A DNA stretch of 64,000 bases from Paraburkholderia tropica. GTDB taxonomy: Bacteria; Pseudomonadota; Gammaproteobacteria; Burkholderiales; Burkholderiaceae. The stretch spans positions 140,272 through 204,271 of the forward strand of contig NZ_CAJZAR010000031.1 of assembly GCF_914484835.1 (NCBI RefSeq). The letters run 5' to 3'. Shown piece by piece: positions 9,268-17,198 of the stretch; within the stretch, counting starts at the first letter, position 1, and each line of letters opens with the position of its first letter. The notes beneath the pieces were generated by a model. The model was not told the DNA's origin, made no database searches, and saw only the letters and a program-made list of their open reading frames with translations. The position numbers were made by a program, and so were the translations under genes.

Positions 9268-10149
9268 GTGGGCGAAACCGCGAACGGGCAGCACGACGAG
9301 GCGCAGCGCAGCAGCCAGGAAATGGCGGCGCGCAGCGGGCGTTTTCAGGCGCTCGCGCTGCCGCATCTCGATGCCGCGTACAACCTCGCGCGCTGGCTGT
9401 CGCGCAATCCCGGCGACGCCGAGGACATCGTGCAGGAAGCGTTTCTGCGCGCGTTCCGTTTCTTCGACACGTTTCGCGGCGAGCAGGCGCGCCCCTGGCT
9501 GCTCGCGATCGTGCGGCGGGTCTGGTACGACGAGTGGCGTCGGCGCGCGGGCGCCGAGGAAGTGGCGCCGTTCGACGAGTTGCGCGACGACACGCCACCC
9601 GACGGCTGGGACACCGGCAGCATCGACCCGGAAACGCTCGCGATCCGCGCCGAGGACACGCGCCGCGTGCAGGACGCGCTGCAGCGTCTGCCGGTCGAGT
9701 ATCGCGAAGTGCTGGTGCTGCGCGAACTGGAGGAAATGGGCTATCGCGAGATCGCCACGGTCATCGACGTGCCGGTGGGCACGGTGATGTCGCGTCTCGC
9801 GCGCGGCCGCAAACGGCTCGCGGCGATGCTGGCGGCCCAGCAAGGGCGGGGCGCGTCGGTGGGCGCGCAGTCCGGCGCGCAGTGCGGGCCGAAGTGCGGG
9901 CCGAAATCCGCGTCGAAATCCGGGCCACAGCCCGACGCCGCCGCGCACGACCGCAAGACCGATTTCGGGGGCAGCAGCAAAGCGTCGGGACCATCCGGCC
10001 GGGGGCCAGACGGCCGGTTCCGCGAGGAGCCGGCCGTCGACGGCGGACATCCCGAGCCGTCGACTTCGCCCGTTGCGGGGCCTCTCATGGGCACCCGCGC
10101 GGCTTCTACTCATGTCACGCCGACGACGGAGGCGCCAGATGAACTGTGA
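9268..10149 (+). CDS. ECF-type RNA polymerase sigma factor with repeat-bearing C-terminal tail
   Basis: Encodes about 293 residues from the GTG at 9268. Region 2 (FQALALPHLDAAYNLARWL, then EDIVQEAFLRAFRFF) and region 4 (LPVEYREVLVLRELEEMGYREIA, then VPVGTVMSRLARGRKRL) are intact. After region 4 comes an unusual tail of about 110 residues, starting with six tetrapeptide repeats (GAQS, GAQC, GPKC, GPKS, ASKS, GPQP). The start is uncertain: I prefer 9268 because GAGGGG lies 5 bases upstream; an ATG at 9322 would also keep all of region 2. The stop overlaps the anti-sigma start by 11 bases, so translation is coupled. Confidence 0.85.
   Translation: MGETANGQHDEAQRSSQEMAARSGRFQALALPHLDAAYNLARWLSRNPGDAEDIVQEAFLRAFRFFDTFRGEQARPWLLAIVRRVWYDEWRRRAGAEEVAPFDELRDDTPPDGWDTGSIDPETLAIRAEDTRRVQDALQRLPVEYREVLVLRELEEMGYREIATVIDVPVGTVMSRLARGRKRLAAMLAAQQGRGASVGAQSGAQCGPKCGPKSASKSGPQPDAAAHDRKTDFGGSSKASGPSGRGPDGRFREEPAVDGGHPEPSTSPVAGPLMGTRAASTHVTPTTEAPDEL
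9862..9933 (+). repeat. Six 12-bp in-frame repeats in the sigma factor tail
   Basis: Units at 9862, 9874, 9886, 9898, 9910 and 9922 encode four residues each with gradual divergence, which indicates slippage-type expansion within the coding sequence. Confidence 0.75.
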
Positions 10150-11086
10150 TGAAGCGCGCCCGCTGCTCGATGCGAGCGTCGACCGGGAACTGTCCGCCGC
10201 CGACGAATGGCGCGTGCGCGAGCATCTGAGCGGCTGTGCGCCATGCCGCGACGCGGCGGACGTCGTTCAGGCGATTTCGCGAACGGCGCGCGCCGCGCCT
10301 TACCATCGCGCGCCGCCGGATCTGGCCGCGCGCATCGTGGCGGCGTTGCCGCCGCTCGACGCGCCGAACCCGGAACCCGCGCCGCGCATGGTCGCCGACG
10401 ATGACGCTCGCGTCGCGAAACCCACCCGCGCCGAGGACGGCAAAAAGGCAGGGTTCGCAGGATGGCGGTGGCCGTCTTTCGGCGGATTCGGTGGATTCGG
10501 TGCATTTGGCGGATCCGGCGCAGCGGGCGGCGCGCCGGCCACGGGCGCGCGCGCGCCGGCCTTCGCGTGGTCCGCGCTGGGCGTGCTCGCGCTGGGCGCA
10601 TTGGGTCTGGTCGCGGCGCTGCATCTGCGTGAGCCCGCGGCAACCGGCGCCTTCGTCGACGAACTCGTGGCGAGCCACGTGCGCGCGCAGATCTCGGGCC
10701 GCGACCTCGACGTGATCTCGACCGACCGCCATACGGTGAAGCCGTGGTTCAACGGCCGCATCGACTATGCGCCGCCCGTCGAGGATCTCGACGCTCAGGG
10801 TTTTCCGCTCGTCGGCGGTCGGCTCGACTATGTGGGGCGCGAGCGCGTCGCGGTGCTCGTGTACCGGTTCCGCAAGCACGTGATCGATGTCTATGTGTTC
10901 CCGCCGGGCACGTCCGGGCCGCAGGCGGACGCCGCCGCGCCGCCGCGCGACGACGGCTACGCGCTCGCGCATTGGCAGGCGGGCGGCATGACGTGGTGGG
11001 CCGTGACCGATGCGGGGCCGGATGCGCTCGTCGGCCTGCGCGCCGCGCTCGACGCACGGCTCGCGGGCGGCGGAAGCGGGGGCTAG
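10139..11086 (+). CDS. Membrane-anchored zinc-finger anti-sigma factor
   Basis: Encodes 315 residues. The N-terminus is a zf-HC2/ZAS domain (MNCDEARPLLDASVDREL) with the zinc motif H29-x3-C33-x2-C36. A Gly/Ala-rich linker follows, then one transmembrane helix (about 141-165, FAWSALGVLALGALGLVAAL) and an extracytoplasmic domain of about 150 residues. Known ZAS proteins hold their cognate ECF sigma inactive until a redox or envelope signal. The 11-base overlap with the upstream sigma gene supports a cognate pair. The signal sensed by the outer domain is unknown. Confidence 0.85.
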   Translation: MNCDEARPLLDASVDRELSAADEWRVREHLSGCAPCRDAADVVQAISRTARAAPYHRAPPDLAARIVAALPPLDAPNPEPAPRMVADDDARVAKPTRAEDGKKAGFAGWRWPSFGGFGGFGAFGGSGAAGGAPATGARAPAFAWSALGVLALGALGLVAALHLREPAATGAFVDELVASHVRAQISGRDLDVISTDRHTVKPWFNGRIDYAPPVEDLDAQGFPLVGGRLDYVGRERVAVLVYRFRKHVIDVYVFPPGTSGPQADAAAPPRDDGYALAHWQAGGMTWWAVTDAGPDALVGLRAALDARLAGGGSGG

Positions 11087-11205
11087 GGCGCGTTTTGCGG
11101 TGATCCGCGCGGCCCCCGCGTGGTCCGGCATGGTTCAACTCACCGCGCCAACCGCGCAAGTCCTTGAAAACACGCCCGAATCAGATCGCCGATGCATGAT
11201 GGCGG

Positions 11206-11234
11206 TTGCGCACGTAGCCCGATCGCGCTACAAT
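11206..11234 (+). promoter_or_regulatory. Promoter of the rpsF operon
   Basis: TTGCGC (11206-11211), 17-bp spacer, TACAAT (11229-11234). Predicted transcription start near 11241, giving a leader of about 60 nt before rpsF. Confidence 0.7.
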
Positions 11235-11299
11235 CTTCGGCTTCTCACTTGCCGCACCGGTTCCGACGCCCGGGTGGCTTTAATCCACAAGGAGTGAAT

Positions 11300-11671
11300 A
11301 TGCGTCATTACGAAATCGTCTTCATCGTGCACCCCGATCAAAGCGAGCAAGTGCCCGCAATGATCGAGCGTTACAAGAGCACGATCACGTCGCACGGTGG
11401 CCAGATCCACCGTATCGAAGACTGGGGCCGTCGCCAACTGGCCTACATGATCGAGAAACTCGCGAAGGCTCACTACGTCTGCATGAACATCGAATGCGAC
11501 CAGACTACGCTCGACGAACTGGAACACGCGTTCAAGTTCAACGACGCTGTTCTGCGTCACCTCATCGTCAAGATGAAGAAGGCCGAAGCAGGCCCGTCGC
11601 CGATGATGAAGGAAGTGCAGCGCGAAGAAGCCAAGAAGGCGGCTGCTCAGCCGACCGAAGCGCAGGCTTAA
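11300..11671 (+). CDS. rpsF: 30S ribosomal protein S6
   Basis: Encodes 123 residues. [21 protein letters not shown] and the [25 protein letters not shown] core are diagnostic of S6, which pairs with S18 on the 30S platform. The ATG at 11300 is preceded by AAGGAG. First gene of rpsF-priB-rpsR-rplI, a conserved proteobacterial operon. The C-terminus is an Ala/Lys/Glu-rich tail. S6:S18 complexes autoregulate such operons through a leader structure in many bacteria; the leader here is GC-rich, but I cannot fold it confidently. Confidence 0.97.
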   Translation: MRHYEIVFIVHPDQSEQVPAMIERYKSTITSHGGQIHRIEDWGRRQLAYMIEKLAKAHYVCMNIECDQTTLDELEHAFKFNDAVLRHLIVKMKKAEAGPSPMMKEVQREEAKKAAAQPTEAQA

Positions 11672-11716
11672 TACACAAGCCATCAGGATTCGAGCTCTCT
11701 TGCTTAAGCACACTGC

Positions 11717-12016
11717 GTGAACAGGCTGCAACTCACGGCTAGCGTCGTCGAACGCGAACCGGTGCGGTATACCCCCGCCGGCGTTCCGATTGCCAGCGTT
11801 ACGTTGCAGCACCGCACGGAAGTCGTCGAAGCGGGTATTCCCCGATTCGTCGAACTCACGATGCCCGCGGTGGCGGCCGGCAAGGCCTGCGGTCTGGTCG
11901 AAAGCTGCGAGATGGGCGTGGAAGCGCTCTTCACCGGTTTTCTGGCGAAAAAGCACCGCAATGCGCGAACCCTGGTGTTTCACATCACCGAAATGCAAGG
12001 TACAGGAAAGGACTAA
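11717..12016 (+). CDS. priB: Primosomal replication protein PriB
   Basis: Encodes 99 residues with an OB-fold like single-strand binding protein: [35 protein letters not shown] and a conserved C-terminal VFHITEM. PriB stabilises PriA on DNA during replication restart. The start codon is GTG at 11717. Its position between rpsF and rpsR is the usual one in betaproteobacteria and gammaproteobacteria, and it ends 2 bases before rpsR. Confidence 0.93.
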   Translation: MNRLQLTASVVEREPVRYTPAGVPIASVTLQHRTEVVEAGIPRFVELTMPAVAAGKACGLVESCEMGVEALFTGFLAKKHRNARTLVFHITEMQGTGKD

Positions 12017-12018
12017 TC

Positions 12019-12294
12019 ATGCCCCGCCCGACTGGTAAGAAATTCGACAAGCGTCGTCAACAACAAAACCCGCTCTTCAAGCGCAAGAAGTTCTGCCGCT
12101 TCACGGCTGCTGGCGTCGATCAGATCGACTACAAGGACATCGAAACGCTGAAGGACTTCATCGGCGAAAACGGCAAGATCACGCCGGCTCGTCTGACGGG
12201 TACGAAGGCCCACTATCAGCGTCAGCTGGACACGGCTATCAAGCGCGCGCGTTTCCTCGCGCTGATGCCGTACACCGACCAGCACAAGGCCTAA
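12019..12294 (+). CDS. rpsR: 30S ribosomal protein S18
   Basis: Encodes 91 residues. [29 protein letters not shown] and the basic C-terminal KARYQ-like segment (here KAHYQRQL) identify S18. It binds 16S rRNA together with S6. Starts 2 bases after priB and is followed by rplI after 27 bases with an AAGGAG ribosome binding site. Confidence 0.97.
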   Translation: MPRPTGKKFDKRRQQQNPLFKRKKFCRFTAAGVDQIDYKDIETLKDFIGENGKITPARLTGTKAHYQRQLDTAIKRARFLALMPYTDQHKA

Positions 12295-12321
12295 TAAGAC
12301 GACGCTACAAGGAGCAATTGA

Positions 12322-12774
12322 ATGCAGATCATTCTTCTGGAAAAAGTCGTCAACCTGGGCAACCTCGGCGACATCGTCAAGGTGAAGGACGGTTACGCAC
12401 GTAACTTCCTGATCCCGAACAAGAAGGCTCGCCGCGCAACGAAGGACGCAATCGCTGAATTCGAAGTTCGCCGCGCTGAACTCGAAAAGGCCGCCGCTGA
12501 AAAGCTGGCAGCTGCACAAGGCGAAGGCGAAAAGCTGAGCGGCCTGACCGTTCAGATCGGCCAGAAGGCCGGCGTCGACGGCCGTCTGTTCGGTTCGGTC
12601 ACGAACGCGGACATCGCCGAAGCGCTCACGAAGCAAGGCTTCGCAGTGGAAAAGATGCAAGTGCGTCTGCCGGAAGGCCCGCTGAAGATCGTTGGCGACC
12701 ATTCGGTGCAAGTTGCACTGCACACGGACGTGCTCGTCGACATCACGGTGTCGGTGCAAGGCGAACACGCCTAA
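12322..12774 (+). CDS. rplI: 50S ribosomal protein L9
   Basis: Encodes 150 residues. The N-terminal domain [19 protein letters not shown] with [13 protein letters not shown] is the L9 signature, followed by the long central helix (about 41-75, Ala/Glu/Lys-rich) and a C-terminal rRNA-binding domain. Last gene of the rpsF operon; a short hairpin at 12783-12800 and a terminator at 12834-12866 follow. Confidence 0.97.
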   Translation: MQIILLEKVVNLGNLGDIVKVKDGYARNFLIPNKKARRATKDAIAEFEVRRAELEKAAAEKLAAAQGEGEKLSGLTVQIGQKAGVDGRLFGSVTNADIAEALTKQGFAVEKMQVRLPEGPLKIVGDHSVQVALHTDVLVDITVSVQGEHA

Positions 12775-12833
12775 GCACGCATGCGGTCCTCACGGACCGC
12801 GTGTTCGCGCCGTTCTACGTCGCAAAGAACAAG

Positions 12834-12866
12834 AAAGGCAGGAGCCGCAGGGCTTCTGCCTTTTTT
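12834..12866 (+). terminator. Intrinsic terminator of the rpsF operon
   Basis: AAGGCAGGAGCC pairs with GGCTTCTGCCTT (one mismatch) across GCAG, followed by a run of T's ending at 12866. Confidence 0.85.
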
Positions 12867-12920
12867 GTTGCGCGCTCATTGCCTTCGCTTGTTGCACACG
12901 CTTTTTGCACTTTTTGAAGC

Positions 12921-12949
12921 TTGTGAGCGCCCGCCCGCTGTCCGATAAT
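12921..12949 (+). promoter_or_regulatory. Promoter of dnaB
   Basis: TTGTGA (12921-12926), exact 17-bp spacer, GATAAT (12944-12949). The predicted transcription start falls at about 12956, 0-2 bases before the ATG, so the mRNA should be leaderless or nearly so. Confidence 0.65.
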
Positions 12950-12957
12950 TGCCCTCC

Positions 12958-14343
12958 ATGAACGCTCCGAAAGATCCCCAACTCGAGTCGCTGAAAGTCC
13001 CGCCGCATTCGATCGAAGCCGAACAATCGGTGCTCGGCGGCCTGCTGCTGGATAACGGCGCCTGGGACCGGATTGCCGACTTCCTCTCGCAAAGCGACTT
13101 CTACCGCTACGATCACCGCCTGATCTTCGAGCATATCGGCCGTCTGATCTCGTCCGCGCGACCCGCCGACGTGGTGACCGTGTTCGAATCGCTCGGCACC
13201 TCGGGCAAGGCCGAGGATGTGGGCGGTCTCGCTTACCTCAACGCGCTCGCGCAGAACACGCCGAGCGCCGCGAACATCCGCCGCTACGCGGAAATCGTGC
13301 GCGATCGCGCGGTGCTGCGCCGCCTCGTGTCGGTCGCCGACGAAATTTCCTCCGACGCCTTCAACCCGCAGGGCAAGGAAGTGCGCCAGCTGCTCGACGA
13401 GGCCGAGGCCAAGGTGTTCTCGATCGCCGAAGACGGCGCGCGCGGCACGCAGGGCTTCCTCGAAATCGGGCCGCTGCTCACGCAGGTCGTGGAGCGCATC
13501 GACACGCTCTATCACACGGCCAATCCGAGCGACGTGACGGGCACGCCCACGGGCTTCATGGACCTCGACCGCATGACTTCGGGCATGCACGGCGGCGAGC
13601 TGATCATCGTGGCAGGCCGTCCGTCGATGGGTAAGACCGCGTTCTCGATGAACGTCGGTGAATACGTGGCCGTGGAATATGGCCTGCCGGTCGCGGTGTT
13701 CTCGATGGAAATGCCGGGCACGCAGCTCATCATGCGTATGCTCGGTTCGGTGGGGCGCCTCGACCAGCACCGCATGCGTACGGGCCGCCTGACCGACGAG
13801 GATTGGCCGAAGCTCACGCACGCCGTGCAGAAAATGAGCGAGGCGCAGATCTTCATCGACGAAACCGGCGGCCTGAACCCGATGGAACTGCGCTCGCGCG
13901 CGCGGCGCCTGTCGCGCCAGTGCGGCAAGCTCGGCCTCATCATCATCGACTACCTGCAGCTGATGAGCGGCTCGGGCAGCGGCGAAAACCGTGCGACCGA
14001 AATTTCGGAAATCTCGCGTTCGCTCAAGAGCCTGGCCAAGGAACTCGACGTGCCCGTGATCGCGCTCTCGCAGCTCAATCGCGGCCTCGAACAGCGTCCG
14101 AACAAGCGCCCGGTGATGTCGGACCTGCGTGAATCGGGCGCAATCGAACAGGATGCGGACGTGATCCTGTTCATCTACCGCGACGAAGTGTACAACCCGG
14201 ACAGCCCCGACAAGGGCACCGCCGAGATCATTATCGGTAAGCAGCGTAACGGTCCGATTGGTCCCGTTCGGCTCACGTTCCATGGTCAATACACGAAGTT
14301 CGACAATTTTGCCGGCGCGCAAACCTTCTACGGCAGCGAGTAA
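12958..14343 (+). CDS. dnaB: Replicative DNA helicase DnaB
   Basis: Encodes 461 residues. The N-terminal primase-interacting domain (PPHSIEAEQSVLGGLLLDN) is followed by the RecA-like helicase domain with Walker A GRPSMGKTAFSMN (about 221-233), a Walker B segment LIIIDYLQLMSG (about 324) and the DLRESGAIEQDADVI motif. DnaB is the hexameric 5'-3' helicase of the replisome. No Shine-Dalgarno sequence precedes the ATG, which fits the very close promoter. It follows the rpsF operon, a common arrangement in Burkholderiaceae. Confidence 0.97.
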   Translation: MNAPKDPQLESLKVPPHSIEAEQSVLGGLLLDNGAWDRIADFLSQSDFYRYDHRLIFEHIGRLISSARPADVVTVFESLGTSGKAEDVGGLAYLNALAQNTPSAANIRRYAEIVRDRAVLRRLVSVADEISSDAFNPQGKEVRQLLDEAEAKVFSIAEDGARGTQGFLEIGPLLTQVVERIDTLYHTANPSDVTGTPTGFMDLDRMTSGMHGGELIIVAGRPSMGKTAFSMNVGEYVAVEYGLPVAVFSMEMPGTQLIMRMLGSVGRLDQHRMRTGRLTDEDWPKLTHAVQKMSEAQIFIDETGGLNPMELRSRARRLSRQCGKLGLIIIDYLQLMSGSGSGENRATEISEISRSLKSLAKELDVPVIALSQLNRGLEQRPNKRPVMSDLRESGAIEQDADVILFIYRDEVYNPDSPDKGTAEIIIGKQRNGPIGPVRLTFHGQYTKFDNFAGAQTFYGSE

Positions 14344-14522
14344 GAGCGCAGTCTGAACTGTCAAGACGCGGCGGGCGGCTTATGCGCGATAGTGGCGCAA
14401 ATGCCGCTGCCGTGTCCGTCGACAAGTGCGGCGCTTTCCTCCTGACGTTACAATATTGCCGTTTTATGACGGCTATCTTGCTGTTTTGTGACGGCAATCC
14501 GAGACCAATTACCGGGATCCCA

Positions 14523-15149
14523 ATGTTCGGTCGATTCATGCCCACCGAGGGCAAGTTCTTCGAAATCTTCAATGCGCACGCGAAGTGCATCGTTTCCGCT
14601 GGCCGTGAGCTCGAGCTCCTGATCGACAATCTGGCGGACGCAGAAGTCCACAAACAGAACGTGCAGAGCGCCGAAAAGGCCGCCGACAAGCTCACGCACG
14701 AGTGCATCGACCTGTTGCACAAGACCTTCATCACGCCGCTCGACCGCGACGAGATCCACAAGCTCATCACGACGATGGACGACTGCCTCGACCTCATGGA
14801 AGACGTCGCCACCGCCATTTCGCTGTACGACGTGCAGGCCGTGACGGCCGAGGCGAGCGAGCTCGCGCACGTGGTCACGGCGTCGGCCGAGCGCGTGCAG
14901 GCAGCCGTGGCGCTGCTCTCCGACATGAAGCAGGCGCGCGATATCCTGAAGGCGTGCGAAGACATCGACCGCCTCGAGTCGGACGCCGACCGCCTGCTGC
15001 GCGGCGCGATCTCGAAACTCTTCCGCGAGGAAGACGACGTCAAGAACCTGATCAAGCTGAAGGCGATCTACGAATTGCTCGAGGCGATCACCGACAAGTG
15101 CGAGGATGTCGCGAACATCATCGAAGGCATCGTGCTAGAGAACGCCTGA
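14523..15149 (+). CDS. DUF47 family PhoU-like phosphate transport regulator
   Basis: Encodes 208 residues, all-helical, starting MFGRFMPTEGKFFEIFNAHAKC. The sequence matches the DUF47 family, distant relatives of PhoU that pair with Pit transporters. Acidic metal-binding-type positions recur (DRDEIHKLITTMDDCLDLMEDV, about 80-100). It lies 10 bases upstream of pit, so the two are surely co-transcribed; it probably modulates Pit-mediated phosphate uptake. A TACAAT -10-like box at 14449-14454 could drive the pair. Confidence 0.9.
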   Translation: MFGRFMPTEGKFFEIFNAHAKCIVSAGRELELLIDNLADAEVHKQNVQSAEKAADKLTHECIDLLHKTFITPLDRDEIHKLITTMDDCLDLMEDVATAISLYDVQAVTAEASELAHVVTASAERVQAAVALLSDMKQARDILKACEDIDRLESDADRLLRGAISKLFREEDDVKNLIKLKAIYELLEAITDKCEDVANIIEGIVLENA

Positions 15150-15159
15150 GCAAATCACG

Positions 15160-16170
15160 ATGCATTCGATACAACTCGCGCTATGGGTGGTCGCGACCCT
15201 CGTCGCCATCGCGCTCATTTTCGACTTCATGAATGGCTTTCACGATGCGGCGAATTCCATCGCCACCGTCGTGTCCACGGGCGTCCTCAAACCGCAGCAG
15301 GCGGTGGCGTTCGCAGCCATGTTCAACGTGATCGCCTATTTCGTCTTCCACCTGAAGGTGGCGCAGACAGTGGGCAAGGGCACCATCGACCCCGATATCG
15401 TCGACCACTACGTGGTGTTCGGCGCGCTGATAGGCGCGATCGGCTGGAACGTGCTGACGTGGTACTACGGCATTCCGTCGAGCTCGTCGCACGCGCTGAT
15501 CGGCGGTCTCGTGGGCGCGGCGCTCGCCAAGTCGGGCTGGCACTCGCTGAACTTCGACGGCCTGATGAAGACCGTGGCGTTCATTTTCATTTCGCCGCTG
15601 CTCGGTTTCATTCTCGGCTCGTTGTTCATGCTGCTGGTGTCGTGGCTGTATTTCCGCACGCCACCAAGCAAGGTGGACCGGCGATTCCGGCGCTTCCAGC
15701 TGGTCTCGGCGGGCCTCTATAGCCTCGGCCACGGCGGTAACGACGCGCAGAAGACCATCGGCATCATCTGGATGCTGCTGATCGCGACCGGTTACTCGGC
15801 GATCGGCTCGGATGCGCCGCCCATCTGGGTGATCGGCGGCTGCTATCTGTCGATGGGTATCGGCACGCTGTTCGGCGGCTGGCGCATCGTGCGCACGATG
15901 GGCCAGAAGATCACCAAGCTCAAACCCGTGGGCGGTTTCTGCGCGGAAGCGGGCGGGGCGCTCACGCTGTTCACGGCTTCGTGGCTCGGCATTCCCGTGT
16001 CCACCACGCACACCATTACCGGCGCGATCGTTGGCGTGGGCGCGACGCAAAAGCTCAGCGCCGTGCGCTGGGGCGTGGCAGGCAACATCGTGTGGGCCTG
16101 GGTGCTGACCATTCCGGCTTCGGCCACGCTCGCCGCGGCGGGCTGGTGGATCGGCCATCGGCTGATGTAA
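15160..16170 (+). CDS. pit: Low-affinity inorganic phosphate transporter (Pit family)
   Basis: Encodes 336 residues with about ten transmembrane segments. The two inverted Pit repeats are visible: FDFMNGFHDAANSIATVVSTG near the N-terminus and SLGHGGNDAQKTIGI in the middle, plus SSSHALIGG and STTHTITGAIVG. Transports phosphate, usually as a metal-phosphate complex, driven by the proton gradient. Located in the inner membrane. Transcribed with the preceding DUF47 gene; a strong terminator follows. Confidence 0.94.
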   Translation: MHSIQLALWVVATLVAIALIFDFMNGFHDAANSIATVVSTGVLKPQQAVAFAAMFNVIAYFVFHLKVAQTVGKGTIDPDIVDHYVVFGALIGAIGWNVLTWYYGIPSSSSHALIGGLVGAALAKSGWHSLNFDGLMKTVAFIFISPLLGFILGSLFMLLVSWLYFRTPPSKVDRRFRRFQLVSAGLYSLGHGGNDAQKTIGIIWMLLIATGYSAIGSDAPPIWVIGGCYLSMGIGTLFGGWRIVRTMGQKITKLKPVGGFCAEAGGALTLFTASWLGIPVSTTHTITGAIVGVGATQKLSAVRWGVAGNIVWAWVLTIPASATLAAAGWWIGHRLM

Positions 16171-16204
16171 GAGCCGACGTGAGAGGCTGCGGCCTCCGTG
16201 TTGC

Positions 16205-16233
16205 AAAACGGCGCCTTCGGGCGCCGTTTTTTT
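16205..16233. terminator. Intrinsic terminator between pit and the SDR gene
   Basis: AAAACGGCGCC, TTCG loop, GGCGCCGTTTTTTT. The UUCG-type loop and T run make it a textbook terminator for pit; the A run on the left would also serve the convergent SDR gene. Confidence 0.92.
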
Positions 16234-16250
16234 ATGCGCGGCGCGCCGCC

Positions 16251-17057
16251 TCAGATCACGGGCGTGGTGCAGCCGTCCATCGGCACGATTGCGCCCGTGA
16301 CGTAGCTCGCTCGGCGGCTGGCGAGAAAGAGCGCCACGTCGGCGATTTCCTCGGGTTTGGCGTAGCGCCCGAGCGGCACCTTGGCCTCGCCGCGTGCGAG
16401 GGTTTCCTCGGCGCTGACACCTTCGCGGCCCGCTTCGAGTTTCACTGCTTCCTGAAGCCGCTCCGTGAGCGTGGCGCCCGGATTGATCGCGTTGATGCGG
16501 ATGCCGTATCGCGCGTGATAGTGCGCGAGGCCGACCGTCGCGAGCATGAGCGCCGCGTTGGCCGCGCCGCCCGCGATATGGATGTCGCTCGCGTATTTGC
16601 CGCCCATGCCGATGATATTGACGATCGCGCCCGGCTCCAGCGCCTTGCCCGCCTTGATCCGCTCCACCATGCGGCGCAGCACTTCCTGCTGCGGATAGAT
16701 GTACGGAAAGTACTTGGCTTCCATGGTGGCCTTGAAGGCCTCGGCGTCGAGCAATTCGGGGTCGTAGCGGCGGGCGGCGCCCGCGCTGTTGATCAGGATG
16801 TCGATGGGGCCGACGGCCGTGGAGACTTCCTCGACCACGTCGGCGGCGCTGTGCGCCTCGTGCAGGTCGGCGCGCGTGAGATGCACGTGCAGGCCTTCGC
16901 TCGCCAGCTGCTCGCGGGCGCGCGCGAGATTGGCCGGCTCGCGCGAGACGATCGCGACTTTCGCGCCCTCCTGGGCGAACGCGCGGGCGCAGGCCAGCCC
17001 GATACCCTTGCTGCCGCCCGTGACCAGAACCACCTTGTTGCGGAGTCCGAGATCCAT
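16251..17057 (-). CDS. SDR-fold protein with non-canonical active site
   Basis: Encodes 268 residues. The cofactor motif VTGGSKGIG (12-20) and the NSAG motif (90-93) are intact, so NAD(P) binding is expected. The catalytic Ser-Tyr-Lys set is not: the segment aligned to YxASK reads GGAAN (163-167), and the Ser position lies in IVNIIGMGGK. My recollection is that a group of SDR proteins shares this NIIG...GGAANAAL pattern, so it may be a conserved feature rather than decay. Reaction unknown; it may bind cofactor without classic SDR chemistry. Single gene, convergent with pit. Confidence 0.85.
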   Translation of the reverse strand: MDLGLRNKVVLVTGGSKGIGLACARAFAQEGAKVAIVSREPANLARAREQLASEGLHVHLTRADLHEAHSAADVVEEVSTAVGPIDILINSAGAARRYDPELLDAEAFKATMEAKYFPYIYPQQEVLRRMVERIKAGKALEPGAIVNIIGMGGKYASDIHIAGGAANAALMLATVGLAHYHARYGIRINAINPGATLTERLQEAVKLEAGREGVSAEETLARGEAKVPLGRYAKPEEIADVALFLASRRASYVTGAIVPMDGCTTPVI

Positions 17058-17198
17058 CGCTGCCTCGCTGCGGAAAAGTCCAAAAACAGTACCAAAACGA
17101 TAGCAGACGCGGCGGGCGCACGGAACCGCCGGAAGCAGACGTTGGCCTTCCGGCCAGGGCGATTCGGGCTGAGGGCCGTGTCGGCCGGTGGCGTGCGC

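Noticed and set aside
11235..11299. S6:S18 autoregulatory RNA motif in the rpsF leader
   Set aside because: The leader is short and GC-rich, but I could not match the conserved CCG-bulge structure with confidence by eye.
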